NCBI GenBank assembly: GCA_963763215.1
Contig: CAVXNX010000001.1
Coordinates: 1 to 64,000 of the forward strand
Reading direction: 5' to 3'
Origin: DASQZK01 sp963763215
GTDB taxonomy: Bacteria; Bacteroidota; Bacteroidia; Bacteroidales; GCA-2748055
DNA: 64,000 nt
Under the pieces are notes generated by a model, which saw only the letters and a list, made by a program, of their open reading frames with translations, was not told the DNA's origin and did not search any database. Both the position numbers and the translations under genes were made by a program. Of this stretch, positions 18,524-26,812 are shown piece after piece (positions within the stretch are counted from its first letter, which is position 1; each line of letters opens with the position of its first letter).

Positions 18524-19477
18524 GTGACATTTTCGTTAACCATATTGGGCAGTAGTTCAGCATTGCCCACTTCGAAACGTTTTCCCACCGCTCATTTGCT
18601 CAATGCAAATGAGCGGTTTTTTTTGATTGATTGCGGCGAGGGGACGCAGATCCAGCTCCGGAGGTTCCACACCCACATGGGGCGCATCAGCCGAATCTTC
18701 ATCTCCCACATGCATGGCGACCATATCTTCGGGCTTTTCGGCCTGCTGTCAAGCTTCCAGCTCCTGGGGCGCCAGGCCGATCTGCATCTTCACGGGCCCG
18801 GTGAACTCAATGAGCTGATCAACTTCTACCGGAAAAATTTTGCCCAGGAAGGGGATTTCCGGATGATCGTACACCCGGTGGGACACCGTTCACCGGCGGT
18901 GATCTTTGAGGACGAGCGCGTCGAGGTGACGGCCTTCCCCCTGAAACACAGGGTCCCCACCACCGGTTTCCTGTTCCGGGAAAAACCGGTGGAACTCAAT
19001 GTCAAAAAGGAGGCCCTCGATATCTACAAGCCATTGATATCGCAGGTTGTGGAGATCAAAAAGGGAAAGGATCTCCTGCTTTCCGACGGGACCCTTGTCC
19101 CCAACGAGGAACTCACGCTTCCTCCCTGGAAGACGCGGTCGTATGCCTATTGCACCGATACCGTTTATGATCCCGGTATTGTGGAGATCATCCGCGGCGC
19201 GGACCTGCTTTACCATGAGGCAACCTTTCTTAACCGGGACAGGGAGCTTGCCGCACATACCCTGCATTCGACGGCAGAGCAGGCTGCCATGATCGCCCGT
19301 GAAGCCGGCGCCCAAAAACTCCTGCTGGGCCATTTTTCATCGCGCTACAAAGACCTCAATCTTTTGCTGGATGAAGCCATGGCTGTTTTCCCCGAATCCT
19401 GCCTGGTGAATGACGGCGATGTGTTCCAGGTGGAACGGCAGAGGGAGGATGCCGCTGAATGGAGAAACAAAAGCTGA
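18524..19477 (+). CDS. rnz: Ribonuclease Z (tRNA 3'-processing endonuclease)
   Basis: 317 residues. It removes the 3' trailer of tRNA precursors. The metallo-beta-lactamase fold is shown by ILGSSSALPTSKRFPTA, the zinc motif SHMHGDHIFGL (HxHxDH, ~residues 61-67), IDCGEGTQIQLRR and later DLLYHEATF plus LLLGHFSSRY. The start is GTG at 18524; it gives the conserved N-terminus and no earlier ATG fits before the STAS stop. About 130 bases without a gene follow. Confidence 0.93.
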   Translation: MTFSLTILGSSSALPTSKRFPTAHLLNANERFFLIDCGEGTQIQLRRFHTHMGRISRIFISHMHGDHIFGLFGLLSSFQLLGRQADLHLHGPGELNELINFYRKNFAQEGDFRMIVHPVGHRSPAVIFEDERVEVTAFPLKHRVPTTGFLFREKPVELNVKKEALDIYKPLISQVVEIKKGKDLLLSDGTLVPNEELTLPPWKTRSYAYCTDTVYDPGIVEIIRGADLLYHEATFLNRDRELAAHTLHSTAEQAAMIAREAGAQKLLLGHFSSRYKDLNLLLDEAMAVFPESCLVNDGDVFQVERQREDAAEWRNKS

Positions 19478-19607
19478 AGCATAACCCTGTTTGGCGGCCG
19501 GTGTGCGGTGGAAAGGATCCCGGGCGGTAAAAATCCCGGCCGGTGCTTTTTTCGCGACAAACCGCCTCATTCCGGTTTAGATTGTTAATTTTACACGTTA
19601 ATTACAG

Positions 19608-21151
19608 ATGATGACTACGGCAAACGAGAAAATTCTGATCCTTGATTTCGGCTCTCAGTATACCCAGCTGATTGCCCGGCGAATCCGGGAACTCAACGTC
19701 TATTGTGAAATCTACCCGTTCAACGCTTTTCCGGAGCCTGATGCAACGGTGAAAGGTCTCATCCTTTCCGGAAGTCCGTCGTCGGTGCGCGATGCCAATG
19801 CGCCCGTTCCTTCCATCGACCATCTCCGGGGAAAGCTGCCCGTATTGGGCATCTGCTATGGGGCACAGTTTCTCGCCCAGCACGATGGAGGAGAATGTGG
19901 CGCCCTCTGCCACCCGTGAATACGGACGGGCCTACCTGGGATTCATCGATACGGATAATCCGCTTCTCCAGGGACTCTCACCCAACACCCAGGTCTGGAT
20001 GTCGCACGGGGATACCATCACCGACCTTCCCGCACAATTCCGCGTCATCGCCAGTACCGCCGATATCCGCGTCGGCGCTTTTTCCGTGGAAGGGGAAAAG
20101 ACGTTTGGCCTCCAGTTTCACCCCGAAGTTTACCATACCACCGAAGGGTCCCTTATCCTTCAGAACTTCGTCGCCGGGATCTGCGGTTGCCACCAGAACT
20201 GGACCCCGCTGTCGTTCATCGAATCCACGGTCGAAGAACTGAAGGTGACCCTGGGTCAATGACAAAGTCGTTCTCGGACTCTCCGGCGGAGTGGACTCAT
20301 CGGTGGCCGCCGTGCTCCTCAACAGGGCCGTGGGAGAGAACCTCACCTGCATCTTTGTGGACAACGGCCTGCTCAGGAAGAACGAGTTCGAACAGGTTCT
20401 CGAATCGTATAAACATCTTGGGTTGAACGTGATCGGCGTGGATGCCAAAAAGAAATTCCTCGACGACCTGGCCGGGATCACCGATCCCGAACTCAAGCGC
20501 AAAAGCATCGGCCGGAACTTCATCGAGGTCTTCGACCAGGAAGCTCACAAGATCAAAGAGGTCAAATGGCTGGGACAGGGAACGATCTACCCCGATGTGA
20601 TCGAATCGGTTTCGGTGAACGGTCCCTCGGCGACCATCAAATCACACCATAATGTCGGCGGGTTGCCGGAGAAGATGAACCTGAGGATCATTGAGCCACT
20701 GAAGCTGCTGTTCAAGGATGAAGTGCGGCGGGTGGGCAAGGCCCTCGGTCTTCCGGCCACGCTGATCGGCCGTCATCCTTTCCCCGGGCCCGGGCTGGCG
20801 ATCCGGATCCTCGGCGAAGTCACACCGGAGAAAGTCAGGATCCTCCAGGAAGCCGATGACATTTTCATCACCGCTCTCCGCAATACGGGATTGTACCACC
20901 GGGTATGGCAGGCCGCTGTCATCCTGCTCCCGGTGCAGTCGGTCGGGGTGATGGGCGATGAACGGACTTACGAGAATGTCGTGGCACTCAGGGCTGTCGG
21001 CTCCACCGATGGCATGACGGCCGATTGGTCGCACCTGCCTTACGAATTCCTGGGACGTGTATCCAACGAGATCATTAACCGTATAAAAGGCATCAACAGG
21101 GTCGTGTACGATATCAGTTCGAAACCTCCGGCCACCATCGAATGGGAATAG
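19608..21151 (+). CDS. guaA: GMP synthase, glutamine-hydrolysing (two frameshifts)
   Basis: Three frames join into 513 residues, the normal GuaA length, when one base is removed near 19896 and one near 20257. GuaA converts XMP to GMP. The class I amidotransferase domain shows SGSPSSV, the nucleophile GICYGAQF and QFHPEVYHT. The ATP-pyrophosphatase domain shows the P-loop SGGVDSSVAA, and the dimerisation domain ends with the invariant PPATIEWE. Inserted bases are a T within GGE/VAP and a C after VTLG. All motifs are intact, so the shifts look like sequence errors in a functional essential gene. Confidence 0.92.
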
Positions 21152-21473
21152 TAGCAGAAGACATTGACGGTCAGGATTGGTTTTTTCTGTTCTGAATCAA
21201 CAATTTAAATTCCCTCGTTGTTACATTCTATATTTCCTTTCGGTGATCCGGGCTGAGTGATATTGCAGAACAACGCACGTCGGAACCCGGGAAAGACAGT
21301 ACCCGGGAAATCTTTCCGGTTGTTTTTTACAGGGATGAAAATGCATTCCCGATATTGAAAGGAATCGATTGAAACGTTCCTGTTTTTGCAACCGGCCGGA
21401 GGATCATCCCGTTTCATTTGAGAAACGGCGGCGGTGGAAATGGGAAACCTGATAATTCTTAAAGAAGGAACTC
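21152..21473. other. Intergenic region upstream of the S41 protease gene
   Basis: 322 bases without a gene. A 7-base hairpin (CCGTTTC, loop, GAAACGG) at 21409-21428 lies 45 bases before the reconstructed start. TATATTTC near 21230 is one mismatch from the -7 consensus. Both are tentative. Confidence 0.35.
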
Positions 21474-23083
21474 ATGAGATTGACAAAAAGTCATTGTTAT
21501 CCTTGCAGGCCTCTCAGTCCTGTATCTTAACCCCCGGATTCGGACAGATCACCGAACAATCACTGAAATTCGGTGAGGTGCTTAATGATATTTCACATTA
21601 TTATGTGGATACGGTGAATGAGGACCAGCTTGTGGGCAAGGTGTTGCGAAATATGCTCCATGATCTTGATCCCCATTCCACCTACCTGAGCAAGGAAGAA
21701 GTGGCCGCCTCACAGGAACAGCTTGAAGGCGGCTTCGAAGGCATCGGCGTTTCCTTCAACATCCTCGAGGATACCATCTTCATCGTCAATCCCATTGCCG
21801 GCGGGCCTTCGGAAAAGGTCGGCATCCATTCCGGCGACCGGATCATCAAGATCGACGGGGAAAAAGTCGCCGGCGTCGGCATCACCAACCTCGATGTGAT
21901 GAAAAAGCTGAAAGGACCCGAAAGGCACAAAGGTCAACGTGACCATCGTCCGCCGGCATGTGGAGAAGCCGCTCGAATTCACAATCACCCGCGACGAGAT
22001 CCCCATTTACAGCATCGATGCCTCTTATATGGTGAAGGATAACGTGGGTTACATCAAGCTCGCCCGCTTTTCGAACACGACCATGGATGAATTCAACGAG
22101 GCCATGAGCAAACTCCAGAGCCAGGGCATGCAGGACCTGATCCTCGATCTCTCGGGCAACGGTGGCGGCTACCTCTACGTGGCCATCGACCTGGCCGACC
22201 AGTTCCTTCCCGGACGACGGATGATCGTTTACACCGAAGGGGTGCACAGTCCGCGCAGGAACTATTATTCAACCGACAAAGGTTCTTTCGAGAACGGGAA
22301 GCTGGTCATCATGATCGATGAGACCTCAGCCTCGGCCTCGGAGATTGTCTCCGGTGCCATGCAGGACTGGGACCGGGCCGTGCTGGTCGGACGCCGCTCC
22401 TTCGGAAAAGGCCTTGTCCAGGGAAGGTTTGAACTGAACGACGGATCGGAGATCCGGCTTACCGTCGCCCGTTATTTTACCCCTGCCGGCCGGCTGATCC
22501 AGAAATCCTACAGCCAAAGGGTACGAAGCCTATTCCCATGAGCTCCTCGAACGGTATAACTCCGGCGAACTCAGCGGCGAGGATACCAAGCATTTCCCCG
22601 ATTCCCTCAAGTACCATACCCTGATCAAAAACCGGGTGGTCTACGGCGGGTGGCGGTATCCTTCCCGATTACCTCGTGCCGATCGATACCACCGAGTATT
22701 CAGATTATTACCGGGATCTCATCAGCCAGGGTATCCTGAACCAGTTTATCCTCGAATATGTCGATAATCACCGGAAATCCCTACATGCCGATTACCCGGC
22801 CTTTGAGGATTACTTGAAAAAATTCACGGTCACCCCCGCGATCATTTCCGATTTGCAGAAATATGCCGGCAGCCAGGGCGTCACGCTGAACAAGGAAGAG
22901 TTCGAGACCAGCCGGGATATCATCACCCTGCTGATAAAGGCTTATATCGCCCGTGACCTTTGGGATACCGAGGCGTTCTACAGGATTTACAACCAGAAGG
23001 ATCCGATCTTCCAGAAGGCCGTGGATGTCATGACGAAGGATGATCTGTACAAGGTCAAATTGCAGGTCTACAAAGGAAAGTGA
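21474..23083 (+). CDS. Carboxyl-terminal processing peptidase, S41 family (five frameshifts)
   Basis: Removing one base near 21488, 21529, 21920, 22520 and 22649 joins the frames into one ~535-residue protein. The first two repairs reveal a signal peptide (MRLTKVIVILAGLSVLYL, then TPGFGQ) that is otherwise hidden; I therefore start at the ATG at 21474. After it come a helical N-terminal domain (HYYVDTVNEDQL), a PDZ domain (GIGVSFNILEDTIFIVNP; GIHSGDRIIKIDG) and the S41 catalytic core with SGNGGGYLYVAIDLADQF, the Ser nucleophile in IDETSASASEIVSGA and the Lys in GRRSFGKGLVQ. It is a periplasmic protease of the CtpA/Tsp type, probably trimming envelope proteins. This gene has the highest density of frameshifts in the window. 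Confidence 0.87.
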
Positions 23084-23163
23084 AAAAACCGGGAATCCTT
23101 TTGCTGCATTGTCTTCCCGGCTGGTAAGTTTCCCGGCCGGAAATCCTTAATCCCCGACCCGAC

Positions 23164-23751
23164 ATGTTCCTCTGGTTTTCGAAAAACTATATTGAAGTCC
23201 TGGGCGCCCTGACAGGACTTGTTTACCTGTATTTCTCCATCCGCCAGATCATCTGGCTGTGGCTCCTGGGCATCATCTCCTCGCTGCTCTATATCTATGT
23301 GTTCTTCCATGCGAAGTTTTATGCGGATATGAGTCTGCAGGTATACTATTTCTTCATCAGCATTTACGGCTGGTATCACTGGCTTCATCCCGGAAACAAA
23401 ACCGGTGGAAATGACGAACTTCCTGTCACGGGAATCCGCTGGCGGATCTGGATGATCCTGCTGCTCATCACACTGATCCTGACGGCCGTCTCCGGGTACG
23501 GGCTGAAAAATTACACCGATTCCCCCATGCCATATCTCGATGCCTTCACCACTTCGGCAAGTATCGTGGCCACCTGGATGCTCGCCCGCAAGATCGTTGA
23601 GAACTGGTTGTTCTGGATCGTGATCGATGCGGTTTCAATGGGGATGTATATTTATAAAGGTCTGTATCCGACGGTAATCTTATTTTTAGTTTATACTTTT
23701 ATGGCGTTTATCGGATACCGTCAATGGAAACAGGATATGAAAAGGGAGTGA
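23164..23751 (+). CDS. pnuC: PnuC-type nicotinamide riboside transporter
   Basis: 195 residues with about seven hydrophobic segments, the usual PnuC size. The family motifs are visible: the N-terminal EVLGALTGLVYLYFSIRQ, WLWLLGIISSLLYIYVFF, the central YYFFISIYGWYHWL and WIVIDAVSMGMYIYKGLYPT. PnuC moves nicotinamide riboside by facilitated diffusion driven by intracellular phosphorylation. The next gene, overlapping by 28 bases, encodes a NadR-like kinase, which supports this substrate. Confidence 0.88.
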   Translation: MFLWFSKNYIEVLGALTGLVYLYFSIRQIIWLWLLGIISSLLYIYVFFHAKFYADMSLQVYYFFISIYGWYHWLHPGNKTGGNDELPVTGIRWRIWMILLLITLILTAVSGYGLKNYTDSPMPYLDAFTTSASIVATWMLARKIVENWLFWIVIDAVSMGMYIYKGLYPTVILFLVYTFMAFIGYRQWKQDMKRE

Positions 23752-24263
23752 CCCGGATTGTGGTCACCGGACCGGAGTCTACAGGCAAGACCAATATTTC
23801 CGATTACCTGGCCGGGGAACTGAAAGCGTTATGGATCCCGGAGTATGCCCGGTATTATGTTGGTACGCTGCGGGAGAAATACTCGTATGCCGATATCGAA
23901 CATATTGCCCGCCGGCAGATCGCCGATTACCTGAAATATTCAGGAAACGGACATCGTATCGTAATTTTCGATACCTGGCTGATTATCACCAAGATCTGGT
24001 TCGAAGTGGTGTTTGAAAAATATCCCACCTGGCTGGATGAGAAAATTGACGGTCTTCCCATCGACCTGTACCTGCTCTGTTCCCCCGATATCCCCTGGGA
24101 GAATGATCCGGCCAGGGAAAACGGGGGCGAAAACAGGATCATGTTGTTTGAACGCTATAAAGCGGAAATCAAAGCGCTGAATGTCCCTTTCCGGGTGATC
24201 TCGGGAACCGGGCCGGAACGGTTCAGGATGGCTCTCAGCGCGGTAAAAGAAATACTATCATGA
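23724..24263 (+). CDS. NadR-like nicotinamide riboside kinase
   Basis: 179 residues. The P-loop GPESTGKT lies near residues 15-22; IPEYARYY and FDTWLIITKIWFE follow the pattern of the NadR C-terminal kinase domain. The DNA-binding and adenylyltransferase domains of full NadR are absent, so this is a stand-alone kinase. It would phosphorylate nicotinamide riboside imported by PnuC to NMN. The ATG at 23724 lies inside the pnuC coding sequence (28-base overlap). The stop overlaps the next gene's ATG by 4 bases, so translation of the three is coupled. Confidence 0.83.
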   Translation: METGYEKGVTRIVVTGPESTGKTNISDYLAGELKALWIPEYARYYVGTLREKYSYADIEHIARRQIADYLKYSGNGHRIVIFDTWLIITKIWFEVVFEKYPTWLDEKIDGLPIDLYLLCSPDIPWENDPARENGGENRIMLFERYKAEIKALNVPFRVISGTGPERFRMALSAVKEILS

Positions 24264-25438
24264 TCAGAAGCATTGGAGATCAGTTTGTCGCAACCACACT
24301 TTTCGGACTTGAAGATGTCCTTGCCGGTGAACTTCAGGAACAGGGAGCGGAAAACATCCGGCCTTTTCACCGGGCCGTCCGTTTCTCGGGGAGCCCTGCC
24401 CTGATGTACAAACTCAATCTCACCCTCCGCACAGCGATCCGTATCCTGGTGAATATCAAATCGTTCACAGCAAGAAACGAGGAGGATTTTTACGACCAGG
24501 TGACCGCCATCGACTGGAACGGGTATTTCCCCCCGTCACGCTCCATCACAGTCAACAGTGCCGTGAATTCGAAGTATTTCTCCCACAGTCATTACATCGC
24601 CCTGAAGGCCAAAGATGCCATCGTCGATAAGTTCAGGAAACAAACCGGAAAGCGGCCCGATGTGGATGTCAATAATCCCGACATTTCGATCCACGTGCAC
24701 ATTAATGATTTCCGTGTCGACATCTCGCTCGACAGTTCCGGGGAGCCCCTCTTCAAGCGGGGTTACCGCACCAGCCAGTTTATCGCCCCGCTCAATGAAG
24801 CCCTGGCTGCCGGTATGATCCTGATGAGCGGCTGGCGGGGCGAGAGTGATTTTATCGACCCGATGTGCGGCTCGGGTACCCTACCCATCGAGGCTGCCAT
24901 GATCGCCCTGAATGTACCTCCGGGTATCCTGAGAAGTTCTTTTGCCTTTATGAACTGGAACGATTATGACGAGGACCTCTATACGCACATTGTTGAGAGT
25001 CTTCTGGTCAGCAAACCTTTTCACCATAAAATCAGGGGGTACGATATTTCTGCCGAAGCCGTCACCCTGGCCAGGGATAACGCCGCCAAGGCTCTTCTGG
25101 GCGACATGATTGAGATCGAGCGCGCCGATTTTATGGAAGTGCGGGCTCCCGGAGAGGAAGGGCTCATCATGATGAATCCCCCCTATGGCGAGCGGATCCG
25201 CGAAGAGAGGATCGTCGACTTCTATAAATCCATCGGGAACCGGCTGAAACAGGAATTTGCCGGGTATACCGCCTGGATCCTCAGTGCCAATACGGAGGCA
25301 CTCAAATACGTGGGACTGAAACCGACCGTGAAAAAGGAACTGCTCAACGGAAGCCTTAAATGTAAATTTCTGAAGTACGATATGTTCAAAGGAAAACGGA
25401 AAGATCAATTCGGCAATGGGCAATTCAACATAACATAG
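24260..25438 (+). CDS. THUMP-domain class I RNA methyltransferase (RlmL-like)
   Basis: 392 residues. An N-terminal ferredoxin-like/THUMP RNA-binding region (ENIRPFHRAVRFSG; VDVNNPDISIHVHI) is followed by a Rossmann methyltransferase domain with FIDPMCGSGTLPIEAAMIA and the catalytic NPPYGERI. This is the RlmL N-terminal-half family, which methylates guanine N2 in 23S rRNA (G2445 in E. coli). The RlmK half of E. coli RlmKL is missing, as usual outside Gammaproteobacteria. It overlaps the NadR-like gene by 4 bases. Confidence 0.88.
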   Translation: MIRSIGDQFVATTLFGLEDVLAGELQEQGAENIRPFHRAVRFSGSPALMYKLNLTLRTAIRILVNIKSFTARNEEDFYDQVTAIDWNGYFPPSRSITVNSAVNSKYFSHSHYIALKAKDAIVDKFRKQTGKRPDVDVNNPDISIHVHINDFRVDISLDSSGEPLFKRGYRTSQFIAPLNEALAAGMILMSGWRGESDFIDPMCGSGTLPIEAAMIALNVPPGILRSSFAFMNWNDYDEDLYTHIVESLLVSKPFHHKIRGYDISAEAVTLARDNAAKALLGDMIEIERADFMEVRAPGEEGLIMMNPPYGERIREERIVDFYKSIGNRLKQEFAGYTAWILSANTEALKYVGLKPTVKKELLNGSLKCKFLKYDMFKGKRKDQFGNGQFNIT

Positions 25439-25500
25439 ACTTATAACGGGCAGAAAAGTTCAGCATTCTTGTTTTTTTCTTACATTTACGAAATATTTAT

Positions 25501-25538
25501 GATCCGTGAGCTGAAAAAATTTCGCGAATCATTTTTTT
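25501..25538 (+). terminator. Possible intrinsic terminator after the RlmL-like gene
   Basis: An imperfect inverted repeat (GATCCGTGA / TCGCGAATC, two non-Watson-Crick positions) is followed within a base by eight T residues. The stem is weak, hence the low confidence. The remaining bases up to 25713 are A/T-rich promoter DNA. Confidence 0.35.
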
Positions 25539-25628
25539 TATTTAATTTTAAAAGATCATGCAACCCTTAATGTTCAGGGGAAGTCAACTGTTTAAGAATC
25601 TTTTTTAATACGTGATTCCGGATTACTT

Positions 25629-25656
25629 TTTGTATTTGAGTTTTTTTTTATATTTG
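25629..25656 (+). promoter_or_regulatory. Candidate -33/-7 promoter for siaB/siaC
   Basis: TTTG at 25629-25632 and TATATTTG (exact TAnnTTTG) at 25649-25656, separated by 16 bases, a little shorter than the usual 19-21. The siaB-like ATG is 57 bases downstream. Confidence 0.5.
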
Positions 25657-25713
25657 TTGAGCAATTGTTAACTGCGTATTCCCTGTACGTACTTAAAAGA
25701 AATAAAAGCCTCA

Positions 25714-26265
25714 ATGAGCTTTGATATTAACGAGTATTATGAGAAATTAAACGGTGGCGATGTTCTCCTTGCCTACAAGGGCAGTATTACAAGTGACCTT
25801 ATAAGTAATGTTCTCGAGGTCGTCGAAGCGAAACTCGATGATCTTAGCGAAACATCAAAGATTCGGAAAAAGGTCTACAATGTCCTGGTTGAAAGCCTTC
25901 AGAATTTGTATCACCACATCGAAGAGTTACCCCAACCCATGAGGGACGATTTTGAATCCAAATTTGGTGTTCTGGTCGTTTCACGGGTTGACAATAACGT
26001 CTACAAAATCACCACCGGTAATTTCGTCAACTCAGGAAGGATTAAACCCCTTAAAGATAAAATTGATAAAATCAATTCCCTGTCAAAGGATGAATTGAAG
26101 GACATGTATAAATTCATCCTCAATCATCAGAAAGTAAGTGCAAAGGGAGGCGGAGGGCTCGGCCTTGTCGATATCGCCAGGAAGACCGGCAATAAGCTTG
26201 AATACAATTTCCAGGACTACAATAACGATTACTTTTTCTTTAACCTGGATGTGTTTGTTTCCTGA
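25714..26265 (+). CDS. SiaB family protein kinase (DUF6272)
   Basis: 183 residues. It resembles the SiaB family of GHKL-like Ser/Thr kinases: a central KVYNVLVESLQNLYHHIEE helix, VVSRVDNNVYKITTGNFV, and a Gly-rich ATP-lid segment SAKGGGGLGLVDIARKTG. In Pseudomonas, SiaB phosphorylates SiaC in a partner switch that controls a diguanylate cyclase. Here the SiaC-like gene follows after 38 bases, but no phosphatase (SiaA) or cyclase (SiaD) is adjacent. The kinase function is inferred from family and pairing. Confidence 0.8.
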   Translation: MSFDINEYYEKLNGGDVLLAYKGSITSDLISNVLEVVEAKLDDLSETSKIRKKVYNVLVESLQNLYHHIEELPQPMRDDFESKFGVLVVSRVDNNVYKITTGNFVNSGRIKPLKDKIDKINSLSKDELKDMYKFILNHQKVSAKGGGGLGLVDIARKTGNKLEYNFQDYNNDYFFFNLDVFVS

Positions 26266-26303
26266 TAAATTTTTTAAAATAACCCAAAAGTAAAAAGCGG
26301 AGT

Positions 26304-26684
26304 ATGGAACCTATTTCGATTGAAGGAACTGCGAAAACCCCTACTGTAAAGTTTGATGCCGGGACAGGGATCATGGAGATCAAGGGAAGATCAATTCCTG
26401 AAAACTCAATTGAGTTTTACAAGCCACTGGTTGACTGGCTCGATGAATATTCCAGGGGCCCCAAAGAACTGACCCAGGTTAATGTTCAGCTCGAATATTT
26501 CAACACCAGCTCATCCAAATGCATTCTCGATGTCTTCAAAAAACTGGAAGCCATTCAGAAGGGCAAACAGGAAGTGATCGTCAACTGGTATTATGAAGAA
26601 GATGATGAAGATATGCTTGAGGCAGGTGAAGATTATGAATCCATTATCCGGGTTCCCTTTAAAATGATCGAAATTGTGGAATAA
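26304..26684 (+). CDS. SiaC family regulatory phosphoprotein (DUF1987)
   Basis: 126 residues, the full DUF1987 length. The segments PTVKFDAGTGIMEIKGRS, SIEFYKPLVDWLDEY and LEYFNTSSSKCILDVFKKLE match SiaC. The Thr/Ser in the NTSSSK loop is the region phosphorylated by SiaB in the studied system. The protein is an effector that binds partners only in one phosphorylation state. It is the second gene of the pair and is followed by a strong terminator. Confidence 0.87.
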   Translation: MEPISIEGTAKTPTVKFDAGTGIMEIKGRSIPENSIEFYKPLVDWLDEYSRGPKELTQVNVQLEYFNTSSSKCILDVFKKLEAIQKGKQEVIVNWYYEEDDEDMLEAGEDYESIIRVPFKMIEIVE

Positions 26685-26714
26685 CCCATAACCCCGTCCG
26701 ATCAATAAAATATG

Positions 26715-26745
26715 AAAGCCGTTTCCTCTGAAAACGGCTTTTTTT
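26715..26745. terminator. Intrinsic terminator between siaC and the ABC transporter gene
   Basis: A perfect 10-base stem (AAAGCCGTTT / AAACGGCTTT) with a 7-base loop, followed by a T run on the plus strand. A complementary A run precedes it, so it may act in both directions between the convergent genes. Confidence 0.85.
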
Positions 26746-26812
26746 ATGCCCTGCCAAACCGTCTAATCCCTCCTTGCGGATTGGCATATCTTCTTCTTGA
26801 AAACGCCCGGAC

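Noticed and set aside
19608..20291. GMP synthase frame breaks considered as programmed frameshifting
   Set aside because: There is no slippery heptamer or stimulatory structure, and similar one-base insertions occur in many unrelated genes.
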